Made by a program: the position numbers and the translations under genes. The notes beneath the pieces are model-generated. The model was given only the letters and a program-made list of their open reading frames with translations. It was not told the origin of the DNA and did not search any database. This document shows, one piece after another, positions 21,340 through 29,633 of a DNA stretch of 64,000 bases (within the stretch, counting starts at the first letter, position 1; each line of letters begins with the position of its first letter). Source of the DNA: Hellea sp. (lineage in GTDB: Bacteria; Pseudomonadota; Alphaproteobacteria; Caulobacterales; Maricaulaceae); assembly GCA_020628425.1 (NCBI GenBank), contig JAHDEZ010000092.1:1-64000 (forward strand), given 5' to 3'.

Positions 21340-21614
21340 TCTTTTGTATAATATGTGTCGTCCAATGGCAGGTATCATGCTTCTTTACGAGATCAGCACC
21401 GGCACGCGCAGCCTGTCTAATGGGTGCTCTCCCAAGATACTTTCCATTCAAAGAGTGATGTGGAGCCAGCTCGCATGTACGTCATCAAACTGTAAGTTCG
21501 CGACGAGCCCGACCCACGCTCTCACATCGTCTCTTCCCGTCCTGCCGGACGACCTCAGACCGCAAGGGTCGAGGTTCTAAAACCGCAGAGTAAGTGGTAT
21601 AACTCGTTTTCTCC
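21340..21614 (-). ncRNA. Candidate structured non-coding end of the IS110-type element (possible bridge RNA region)
   Basis: No convincing ORF; consecutive hairpins cgtcc-tgcc-ggacg (21539-21552) and acctc...gaggt (about 21552-21575); adjacent to transposase 3' end. Confidence 0.3.
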
Positions 21615-22658
21615 CTATGCTGCTATTGCATGTGAAGCAGAATTTTCTCCGTGTTGGAATGTTGTCCCGTCTCGCCAGATGGCTATCATGATAACTGCCA
21701 ACCTTCGGGACACGGCCACACAAGCCCGTTTGCGAGACCCTCGTTCGGCTATTTTGAGACCCCAAGATTTTAAGGGTGTGCTTCCTGTGTATCGCCCCAT
21801 TAATGAGTTTGCGGCTTCAAACAAATGCTGGCGAACAAAAGGGTCGCCGCATTTTGTAATACGGCCATCATAATCGGTTTCACCAGATGCGTATTTTCTC
21901 GGTGTCAGGCCAAGGGCCGCGCCAACACTACGAGCTTTTTTAAACCGCTCATGCCGATCAACAAATGTTTTAAAGGCTAATGATGTTAGTGGTCCAATGC
22001 CAGGAATGGTCATCAAACGTCGGCAGACATCATCTTGGCGAACATAGCGAAGAATGATTTTTTCCAAGGCCTTATATTGTATAATTAATTGACGCCGAAC
22101 CTCAAGCATAGGTTCGATATAAGAACGTAAAATCGGATCGTCTTGTGTAAGTTCCATGATACGGCTCTCATACCGAAACTCTGTTGTGCGTCCAACTTTT
22201 AGACCAAATACTTTAATGGTACCTCGTATTTGTGCATCCAGATCGCAACGCGTGTCGAGAAGAAAACGGCGGTTCTTTAATAGTATCCGTAATCTATGGC
22301 TTTCGCGGCTTTTAACATGCACTTCCTTATACCAACCCGTTCGCATGATATGCGCCAGACCCCGTGCATCATTACGATCGGTTTTCACCTGCTGAGCCGA
22401 TAAAGCTGCTTTGGCATGCCGCGTTTCGATACAGATGGCTGGCCAACCAAGTCGCAGCAATTCCTGACAGACCCACGGCGTTAGTGAGCTGGCTTCAATA
22501 CCGGCTCGCTCAATAGGCAGTTCCAATTTTTGAAAAAACACATTTATGGCCTCAGGATCGGTAAGAGTTTCGCCTTCTTTTATGATGTCACCATTTTGAT
22601 TGACCACACAGATAGATGTGTTTTTTAGCGATATGTCCAAGCCGCAGTAATATTTCAT
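21615..22658 (-). CDS. IS110 family transposase (DEDD recombinase)
   Basis: MKYYCGLDISLKNTSICVVNQNG; ETRHAKAALSAQQVKTDRNDARGLAHIMRTGWYKEVHVKS; LMTIPGIGPLTSLAF ... GLTPRKYASGETDYDGRITKCGDPFVRQHLFEAA. Confidence 0.95.
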   Translation of the reverse strand: MKYYCGLDISLKNTSICVVNQNGDIIKEGETLTDPEAINVFFQKLELPIERAGIEASSLTPWVCQELLRLGWPAICIETRHAKAALSAQQVKTDRNDARGLAHIMRTGWYKEVHVKSRESHRLRILLKNRRFLLDTRCDLDAQIRGTIKVFGLKVGRTTEFRYESRIMELTQDDPILRSYIEPMLEVRRQLIIQYKALEKIILRYVRQDDVCRRLMTIPGIGPLTSLAFKTFVDRHERFKKARSVGAALGLTPRKYASGETDYDGRITKCGDPFVRQHLFEAANSLMGRYTGSTPLKSWGLKIAERGSRKRACVAVSRRLAVIMIAIWRDGTTFQHGENSASHAIAA

Positions 22659-22726
22659 GAGAACCTCCAGAGATGAATTTAATGAGGTCAAAGTAATTAT
22701 CATCGACCGTTGCATTATGGTATCTC

Positions 22727-22889
22727 GCGTAAACGGAACCCGCTAGCGGTTTACGCCTATCGGCTTTGATCCTTGGCGCATTGTTTTCCTGGCATTCGTT
22801 TGCGCAGGTCGCGCAAACTATTCCTTCGGCTTAAGACTTCAGGGCCCGCCCTTTACCACTGCGCCGGCCGTGACCGGCCTTTGGCGCAG
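22727..22889. repeat. Cluster of three perfect inverted repeats (potential ssDNA/RNA hairpins)
   Basis: GCGTAAAC/GTTTACGC (22727-22756) enclosing CCGCTAGCGG; GTTTGCGC-AGGTC-GCGCAAAC (22798-22818); CTGCGCC-GGCCG-TGAC-CGGCC-TTT-GGCGCAG (22859-22889). Confidence 0.7.
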
Positions 22890-23384
22890 AGGCGCGCGGG
22901 CGAATGCGCCGCAAGCGCTTCCCAATTCACTACTCGCTTCGCTTACGCTTCATAGGGGTCGCTTGCGCTCGGCGTGAATAGTCGATTCTGTAGGTTTGCG
23001 AACTTAGTAGCCTTTTGTGACTTATGTGTTTGTGTCGTGATGCTCCCTCCTCGGTGGTCGGGGGTGGGCGGTCGGCCAGTCTGGCGCCGGGCAGACCCTG
23101 CACCAGAGCTTTGGCTGAGTGTTCGTCTGGTTCGTCTTTGTTCTCCTACCAAAACTCTGGTCCACCGGCGCTGACGCGCCTGGGTCTTATTACCCGTCGC
23201 CTGTCTGGCCTCTTTGCCGCCCACCCCCGCCCACCTGCGGGGGGAACGTGCTGCGTTTGATTGGCAAGAGGCAAGGAGCGGGCTTGGCCCGCGACAGGGA
23301 CTCTAAAACTGGCGGGACTTCCCGCCGGAACCTGATTGAGACGTGGCGCGCCCGAACAAGGGAGCGGCGACAGGAGACAAAACC

Positions 23385-24008
23385 ATGAGCCAGACACAAG
23401 ACCCGTTTCAGACAAAGGATGGACAAACGTCAGCCCCTAAAATCCCGCCATTGGCCTTGCCAGACCTGACGGATAGGGCGGAGCCTGATGCCCCATCAGA
23501 CCCCATTCGTGTCTATGTGGCCTGTCTGGCCTCTTACAATAACGGCATATTGCATGGCCGCTGGATTGATGTGAGCGACGAGGACGCAATCTGGGAAGAG
23601 GTTCAAGACATGCTCAAAGCCTCACCGCTGGATGAGATTTGCGAAGAATGGGCCATACATGACTATGAGGGTTTTGAGGGGGCATATATTGGCGAATATT
23701 ATTCTTTTGGCCGTATTGTTGAACTGGCCGATTTTATCCGAGAACATGGCGAGTTAGGCGCGGACGTCCTGAATTACTATGGCGGGGAACTTAAAGACGC
23801 GCTTGAAGCCTTCGAGAATTATAGCGGCGAATATGAAAGCCTCGCCGATTTCGCTTTTGAACTGACCGAGCAGAGCGGCGTTGAGATTCCAAAATCCGTC
23901 AAAGACTATATCGATTATGAGGCCATGGCAGGAGATATGAGCCTGTCGGGGGACATTCTCACCTTTGAGACAGGCCCGACTTCGGTTCATGTTTTTTGGT
24001 CGCACTAA
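23385..24008 (+). CDS. ardA: Antirestriction protein ArdA
   Basis: RVYVACLASYNNGILHGRWIDVSDEDAIWEEVQDML ... EEWAIHDYEGF; acidic DNA-mimic composition. Confidence 0.93.
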   Translation: MSQTQDPFQTKDGQTSAPKIPPLALPDLTDRAEPDAPSDPIRVYVACLASYNNGILHGRWIDVSDEDAIWEEVQDMLKASPLDEICEEWAIHDYEGFEGAYIGEYYSFGRIVELADFIREHGELGADVLNYYGGELKDALEAFENYSGEYESLADFAFELTEQSGVEIPKSVKDYIDYEAMAGDMSLSGDILTFETGPTSVHVFWSH

Positions 24009-24265
24009 TGGCGCTCTATGATTTCCCTGTCGCCGCCAAAGGCGGCTCCACGCCTCTTGTTCAAGTGAAGCGCGCCGAGAATGGGCGTGGTCCGTATCGC
24101 TGGGCGCATGTGGTCAAATCCCCAGCTGGAGATTTTCGGCAGGGTAGTATCTACCGACAGCTTGGCGACGACCTTGGCCCCGACGAAGTCAAGACCCTCA
24201 CGCGACTTTGCGGGCGCGAAGGCTTTGACCTGCGATGCGTCAAATCCATTACTTCCCAATTTTAA
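24008..24265 (+). CDS. Hypothetical small protein translationally coupled to ardA
   Basis: ATG overlaps ardA stop (taatg); MALYDFPVAAKGGSTPLVQVKRAENGRGPYRWAHVVKSPAGDFRQGS. Confidence 0.6.
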   Translation: MALYDFPVAAKGGSTPLVQVKRAENGRGPYRWAHVVKSPAGDFRQGSIYRQLGDDLGPDEVKTLTRLCGREGFDLRCVKSITSQF

Positions 24266-24288
24266 ACCCCAGTAGGAGACTAACCCCA

Positions 24289-26055
24289 ATGAAAAACAAA
24301 ATGAAACTCAATGACATACCTCTCACGCAATTATCCATTTCAAAGCTCAATATGAGGGCCAAGGATAAAGACCCTGATATATCGGATATCTTGCCCAGCA
24401 TCCGACAACATGGCGTTCATCAGACCCTGCTGGTCAGACCCGAAGGCGAGGGTTACGGTATTCTTGCGGGTCGTCGCCGCTTCCATGCGCTTTTGAAAGT
24501 CGCCGAGGAAACCGGTGAAAAACTGACCGCCCCTTGCGGCGTTTTGGAGACAGACGAGGACGCCGTGGCCATAGAGGCCTCACTGATTGAGAACCTCGCC
24601 CGACTGCCCGCGACAGAATTGGAGCAGTTCTCGGCGTTTAAGAAGCTCAAAATCAAAGGCCGAAGCATAAGCGAGATTGCGGATTATTTTGGTGTGACCG
24701 AACTCAAGGTAAAACGCATATTAGCCTTGGCCAGCCTTAAACCCGCCATTCTTAAAATGTATGAGCAGGAAGAAATAAACGTCCCGACTATCAGGCTTTT
24801 GACCATGGCCAGTCCGACCCAACAGGCAGAGTGGCTCAAACTGGCTGGGGACGAAACGCAGGAGACGCCGACAGGGCACTGGCTTAAAACATGGCTTGTG
24901 GGTGAGCAGAAAATTACCACAGAGGCCGCGCTATTTGACGTCAAAGACTATAAAGGCGCAATCCTCACAGACCTGTTTGGCGAGACGGGATATTTTGCCG
25001 ACCCCGATCTGTTCTGGGAACTCCAAAACGCGAAAATTTCTGACATGGTCAGCGCCTATCAAGTCGACGGATGGACGGTGGAGCTATTAGAACGGGGTCA
25101 GCGTTTCCATGACTGGAACTATGTCAAACGCGCGAAGGAAGCAGGCGGTAAAGTATTCTTATCTGTGGGCACTGATGGTCATGTCAAAGCCCATGAAGGC
25201 TATCTTACCGCCGAAGATGCCAAGAAAATACAAGCTATTCTGACGGGCGCGGGGGCTAACCCCGATAAAACTAAGGCAACGGCTAAGCCTGAAATGAGCG
25301 GCCCATTAGTTGAGTATGTCAATCTTCACCGTCACGGCGCTATTCGGGCCAGCCTTTTGGCCCGTCCCGACATCGCGCTTCGCTTGAGCGTCGCGCATAT
25401 GCTGGTCGGCTCCGCGCTTTGGTCGATTGCGCCGCAAAAGACCCGCGCCCGTAAAGATGCGACAACCGAAAGCGTGGCGGCAAGTCAGGGCGCAACCGCG
25501 TTTGAAAAGGAGCGCGAGGCTATTTATCAGCTTTTGGACATCATCCAATTTGATAGCCCTTACAGCCCCCATAAGCGTCTGGCCGAAGGTGATGTTGTTG
25601 AGATTTTTGTGAAAGTATTAGCGCTTAATGATGCTACCGTTATGCGCATTCTCACCTTCGCCATGGCTGAAAGCCTTGAGGCGGGGAGTGATATTATGGA
25701 AGCCACTGCGCAAACCATCGATGTGGATATGGCGTCTCTCTGGGAGCCAGATGACGCGTTCTTTGATATCCTGCGGGATAAAAAAGTCATTAATACCATA
25801 GTCGGTGAGATAGCAGGAGAGCGCACAGCCAAGGCCCATTTGACAGACACAGGAGCCAAGCAAAAGCAGATTATCCGAAACCGTATAGCGGGGCATGGAT
25901 GCGAGGCGGATAAGGCTTGGCGACCCCGATGGATGCAAACGATCCCTAGCCATTATTTGGATATTGAGACGACGCCGCCCGCTGGCGCGGCCAAGCGGAT
26001 GAAGGCAAAGCTGGGTAAGCTATTGGCAAAACCCGCCAAGAAGAAGGCCGCTTAG
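24289..26055 (+). CDS. ParB/RepB/Spo0J-type nuclease domain protein
   Basis: LSISKLNMRAKDKDPDISDILPSIRQHGVHQTLLVRPEGEGYGILAGRRRFHAL; ASLIENLARLPATELEQFSAFKKL; HTH ISEIADYFGVTELKVKRILAL. Confidence 0.9.
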   Translation: MKNKMKLNDIPLTQLSISKLNMRAKDKDPDISDILPSIRQHGVHQTLLVRPEGEGYGILAGRRRFHALLKVAEETGEKLTAPCGVLETDEDAVAIEASLIENLARLPATELEQFSAFKKLKIKGRSISEIADYFGVTELKVKRILALASLKPAILKMYEQEEINVPTIRLLTMASPTQQAEWLKLAGDETQETPTGHWLKTWLVGEQKITTEAALFDVKDYKGAILTDLFGETGYFADPDLFWELQNAKISDMVSAYQVDGWTVELLERGQRFHDWNYVKRAKEAGGKVFLSVGTDGHVKAHEGYLTAEDAKKIQAILTGAGANPDKTKATAKPEMSGPLVEYVNLHRHGAIRASLLARPDIALRLSVAHMLVGSALWSIAPQKTRARKDATTESVAASQGATAFEKEREAIYQLLDIIQFDSPYSPHKRLAEGDVVEIFVKVLALNDATVMRILTFAMAESLEAGSDIMEATAQTIDVDMASLWEPDDAFFDILRDKKVINTIVGEIAGERTAKAHLTDTGAKQKQIIRNRIAGHGCEADKAWRPRWMQTIPSHYLDIETTPPAGAAKRMKAKLGKLLAKPAKKKAA

Positions 26056-26108
26056 AACTGGTTGAAACTGACTAGCTTTGCCCTCGCAGTCTCCGTGAGG
26101 GCCATGAG

Positions 26109-26142
26109 CCGCTATGCCTGACGGGCATGGCGGTTTTATTTT
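26109..26142 (+). terminator. Rho-independent terminator after parB-like gene
   Basis: ccgctatgcctgacgggcatggcggttttatttt. Confidence 0.75.
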
Positions 26143-26149
26143 GACCTCA

Positions 26150-26510
26150 AAAAGCATGTCTCACTTTGTCAGCAAGACGGGTCTCAAGGCCTTTGGGGAT
26201 TAACTCAGCAGGTTCAAAAGGCTCGCAAACTTATCTTTGTTCGTGCCATTGGCTTGTTGCAGATTGTTGAGACTTTGAGCGAACCAATCATAGGATGAAC
26301 CAGAGTGAGGGTGCGTAAGAGTCAAGACCGGAGGACTTGCCCGACCACGTCCAGCCCCCACCAATCTCATGGCCATCGGCTGGTGAGGACCCAAAAGACC
26401 AGGCCTAGTTCTCCGCTCACTAATTGACATCCGGACGCTTTCGGTACCATGTGAGGAAGGGTCCAGACCGAACTGACAGGGGTCAAAATTTCCGACAGAT
26501 GCCAGCTTGC
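26150..26510 (-). pseudogene. Decayed inverted copy of the DUF736 gene and its downstream terminator region
   Basis: Reverse complement aligns with 26838-27215, e.g. ccctcactctggttcatcctatgattggttcgc vs ccctcactctggcccaccctatgattggtccgc and acccgtcttgctgacaaagtgag vs acccgtctcactgacaaagtgag. Confidence 0.8.
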
Positions 26511-26837
26511 GCCACACACCCAAATACTCATGCCAGAGATTAAGCCGTCACAAATTTCTCAATTTAAAGAATGCGACCCAATTCCCCGTCTGTCTAACCG
26601 GATGCGCTTTACGACAATTCCGGCTGGGCGCTGTATAGGGGCTCAGCCCACTTTTTTCCTCTGGTGCTCGCTTCGCTCACCCCATTCAATCGCGAAACAA
26701 AAAAGAGGTCTGATCCCCTATCTCCACTGCGTTGCGCTCGCTGAAGGCTCGACAGCTGGCCGGTTTGCCGTGTGAGCGCTTTTGTCAGACGGGAGATTGG
26801 CTCCCATAATCAAACTGACAATTTGGAGACTAAAACC

Positions 26838-27161
26838 ATGGCACAAGCACTTGGATATGTAACACAAACTGAAGACGGAAACTTTGTCGGTAAGCTCGGT
26901 ATGGGCCTGAACACCCGGATTGATATCGTCGCAAATGACAATAAGCAGACGGACAAGCAGCCCGATTTTCGGGTCTATGCAGCGGATGGCGGCGAGATTG
27001 GCGGCGGCTGGACCCGCACGGGCAAGACCTCTGGTAAGGATTATATTTCCCTCACTCTGGCCCACCCTATGATTGGTCCGCGTAAAGTCTACGCCAATTT
27101 GGGACAAGCAAGCGGCGGAAGCAAAGACGAATTTGCAATCCTCTGGAACCCGCTGGGCTAA
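26838..27161 (+). CDS. DUF736 family protein
   Basis: ALGYVTQTEDGNFVGKLGMGLNTRIDIVANDNKQTDKQPDFRVYAADGGEIGGGWTRTGKTSGKDYISLTLAHP. Confidence 0.92.
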   Translation: MAQALGYVTQTEDGNFVGKLGMGLNTRIDIVANDNKQTDKQPDFRVYAADGGEIGGGWTRTGKTSGKDYISLTLAHPMIGPRKVYANLGQASGGSKDEFAILWNPLG

Positions 27162-27180
27162 TCCCAACAACGCCCGAAAG

Positions 27181-27215
27181 ACCCGTCTCACTGACAAAGT
27201 GAGGCGGGTTTTTTC
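27181..27215 (+). terminator. Rho-independent terminator after DUF736 gene
   Basis: acccgtctcactgacaaagtgaggcgggttttttc. Confidence 0.85.
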
Positions 27216-27269
27216 ATGTCAAAATCAACCTTTTTCTAACTGTGGATATTATTTGTATATTAAAAATAT

Positions 27270-28127
27270 TTGAGTAGTAGCCACCAAAAATACGATTTGG
27301 GGATGAGTTGGGGCATGCGAAGATTGTTGAATTCGACCGGGTTACGGTGGCCGAATGCTGTCTGGGCGTGGGAATTTTTAAGGCGCAATCAGGATTATAT
27401 TGCCGATTATCTACGCTTTCATGAGGCGGGTCCTAAGGTCTTTGCGCTGAAGTCAGGATCACATTTGGTGATAGGAGAGCAGCGCTATGAAGAAGCGCGG
27501 AAATGGGGATTGCTATTTTTCGCCGACCCGTCCAAGCGCGCCGAGGATGCCGCCGTCTTTTGGAAGCCTTCTGTCTTTCCGGCCACCATTCCGGTGGCGC
27601 TTCGTAATCCGGAGCGGGAAAAAGAAAGGGAGCGGCTCGATAACTGGGACGAGGCCGACATGGTCATTCTGTCCGAGCTTTGTTGTAACCGTTATATATT
27701 TGAAAGCGTCAATCAGTCCCGTCATGTGGTTCTGGCCCCGCGTCGTTACTGGCTCCAGCTCTATTGCGATAGTACACATCCGCTCGATGATCGGGCGCTT
27801 ATCTCCTTTCGGATTGATGGGGCGCGTCACGCCAATAAGCGCATCGAAAGTGTAAGGCAACTCCTGACCCTGCACCGATCTTCCGGCCGGAAACTCAGTT
27901 CTATCTCCAGACGGCGCGGCACAGAAACACTCGCCCAGGCCATTACTGCGCTCGATATCCGAGAGAGAGGCGGGTCTTATAAAGACATAGCCCGCCATAT
28001 TTTTGGTGAAGCCCTCGTAAATAAGAGCTGGAGCGGCGGACATTCGCCGCTCAAACAAAAGGCGCGCCGGGCTTTTGAACGGGGCCAACAATATCGTGAC
28101 GGGAAGTATTTGGAGCTACTGTCCTGA
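27270..28127 (+). CDS. DUF6499-DUF2285 fusion protein (ICE transfer/excision regulator-like)
   Basis: N-terminal GLRWPNAVWAWEFLRRNQDYIADY; C-terminal LDIRERGGSYKDIARHIFGEALVNKSWSGGHSPLKQKARRAFERGQQYRDGKYLELL; TTG start. Confidence 0.8.
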   Translation: MSSSHQKYDLGMSWGMRRLLNSTGLRWPNAVWAWEFLRRNQDYIADYLRFHEAGPKVFALKSGSHLVIGEQRYEEARKWGLLFFADPSKRAEDAAVFWKPSVFPATIPVALRNPEREKERERLDNWDEADMVILSELCCNRYIFESVNQSRHVVLAPRRYWLQLYCDSTHPLDDRALISFRIDGARHANKRIESVRQLLTLHRSSGRKLSSISRRRGTETLAQAITALDIRERGGSYKDIARHIFGEALVNKSWSGGHSPLKQKARRAFERGQQYRDGKYLELLS

Positions 28128-28150
28128 CGCGCGAAAATTAACCAAGAAAA

Positions 28151-28190
28151 ACTGGTGTCGTTTTCGTGCATGTCAAAAAACGACACTAGT
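28151..28190. promoter_or_regulatory. Inverted repeat ACTGGTGTCGTTTT-N12-AAAACGACACTAGT, candidate operator
   Basis: 10-bp perfect inner arms, 14-bp arms with one mismatch; just upstream of HTH gene 28241. Confidence 0.55.
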
Positions 28191-28240
28191 GAGAGCCGTT
28201 TTTCTATGCTTGCCTTTGCCTCAAGAGAGAGGAGGCGATC

Positions 28241-28450
28241 ATGAAAAAAATGCCAAAAAGCCCGTTTCTAACGTCTGCGGAAGCCGCTCATATACTCCGA
28301 CTGACACCTCAGACATTAGCCAATATGCGTCACAAAGGCTATGGTCCCAGATACCGAAAACATGGCCGTAAAATCATTTATGTCAAAAAAGATATAGACA
28401 ATTGGTCCGAGCAAAGAGGTCAGGAGCCTACACCTAAAACGGGGTCATGA
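28241..28450 (+). CDS. Small HTH DNA-binding protein (AlpA/excisionase-like)
   Basis: FLTSAEAAHILRLTPQTLANMRHKGYGPRYRKHGRKIIYVKKDIDNW. Confidence 0.85.
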   Translation: MKKMPKSPFLTSAEAAHILRLTPQTLANMRHKGYGPRYRKHGRKIIYVKKDIDNWSEQRGQEPTPKTGS

Positions 28451-28451
28451 C

Positions 28452-28898
28452 ATGAGCGTATTTACCCTTGTCGAAACCATCAAGCTCCGCGGACATTGTA
28501 ACCATAGACTACGTTTTGGTCAGCCCTTGGAAGAGATAAAACTGGACGAAAATAAGAGCCTTGCGGCTTTTAGAGCGGGTCAAATCTTTGGCTATATCCG
28601 CTGGTCGCGCAATGCTTTCGGGACGAGAAACTGGCAGTCTTTTGTGGTCCGATCGGTGAGTAAGGGGCGTGTGACACGTATCCCCGGCGTCTATCCGGGC
28701 GGGGAATTACTACTCAGAACACGGGGTGTTGTCGCGACACAAAAAGCATTAAGCTGGCTGGATAAGACCGAAAAATCCATACCGTTTTTACTCTCAGATT
28801 TCCCGGAAAGTTACTGGCGATTAGCAGAAAACGAGCTGTTCACAGATCATCAATTGCCGAATCTGTCGTCTAAAATCATGGAAAACTCTCATGCTTAG
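28452..28898 (+). CDS. DUF2840-type protein
   Basis: FRAGQIFGYIRWSRNAFGTRNWQSFVVRS...; ICE context between HTH and traF. Confidence 0.7.
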   Translation: MSVFTLVETIKLRGHCNHRLRFGQPLEEIKLDENKSLAAFRAGQIFGYIRWSRNAFGTRNWQSFVVRSVSKGRVTRIPGVYPGGELLLRTRGVVATQKALSWLDKTEKSIPFLLSDFPESYWRLAENELFTDHQLPNLSSKIMENSHA

Positions 28899-29433
28899 AA
28901 ATGCTTTAATCGGCGGTGTGGCGACGATTTTTGTGATCGCAAGCGCTGCCGAAATTACCTTCCCCCCGCGCCCCGTCTGGCTTTATAATCCCAGCGCCAG
29001 TGCGCCTGTGGGGTGGTATAAGTTAGCGGGAAGAGATGAGTTTAAAGCTGGCGATCAGGTTGCCGCTTACGCCCCGAACTGGGCGCGAGAGCTGGCTCAT
29101 GAGAGAGATTATCTGCCTTTTAAATACCCGCTTATCAAAACCATTTGGGCTATAGCTGGTGAGACTATTTGCTATGAAAAGGGTGAGCTTCGCGTGGCGG
29201 GGCGGCCTGTTTTGCAAATCCTTGAACAGGACGGCTTGGGACGCGAGCTTCCAAGGATAGAAGGTTGTCTCATCTTAGGAGAGGATGAATATCTTCTGAT
29301 CTCCCCGGATGTGAAGACCGCCTTTGATGGCCGCTATTTTGGTCCTGTGAATATGGGAAATATTCTGGGACGGGTGAACTACCTTGGAGAGACGGTCGGT
29401 GAGGGCCTTGGTAGCCTGAATAGACAAGAATAG
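28891..29433 (+). CDS. traF: S26 family signal peptidase / conjugative transfer peptidase TraF
   Basis: NPSASAPVGWYKLAGRDEFKAGDQVAAYAP ... PLIKTIWAIAGETICYEKGELRVAGRPV ... DGRYFGPVNMGNILGRV. Confidence 0.88.
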   Translation: MLRNALIGGVATIFVIASAAEITFPPRPVWLYNPSASAPVGWYKLAGRDEFKAGDQVAAYAPNWARELAHERDYLPFKYPLIKTIWAIAGETICYEKGELRVAGRPVLQILEQDGLGRELPRIEGCLILGEDEYLLISPDVKTAFDGRYFGPVNMGNILGRVNYLGETVGEGLGSLNRQE

Positions 29434-29478
29434 GGGGTGGAGTAGGAGTATGGGAGTAAGGGCAAGATAAAAGGGACC

Positions 29479-29629
29479 GGGCCACCTTGTGGCTAAGTCA
29501 TTGTCTGCACATCGTTTTTTGGGGTCACCTGAATTGGAGGTGGCCCAGAGGTAAGTGAGGTTTTGTAATGTTTTCAATAGGTTAGGCTGGGCCACCCTTT
29601 GAAAATACCATTGAATACAATAGGTTAGG
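29479..29629. other. Candidate oriT / operator region upstream of relaxase
   Basis: GGGCCACCT (29479-29487), inverted AGGTGGCCC (29538-29546), third GGGCCACC (29589-29596); 12-bp direct repeat CAATAGGTTAGG at 29575-29586 and 29618-29629. Confidence 0.4.
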
Positions 29630-29633
29630 TGAT

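Noticed and set aside
22773-23342. Several overlapping small ORFs in the region before ardA
   Set aside because: Low-complexity Arg/Pro/Gly-rich translations on both strands; treated as non-coding.
26200-26523. 107-aa minus-strand ORF as a new gene
   Set aside because: DNA aligns to the DUF736 gene in a different reading context; better explained as a pseudogene.
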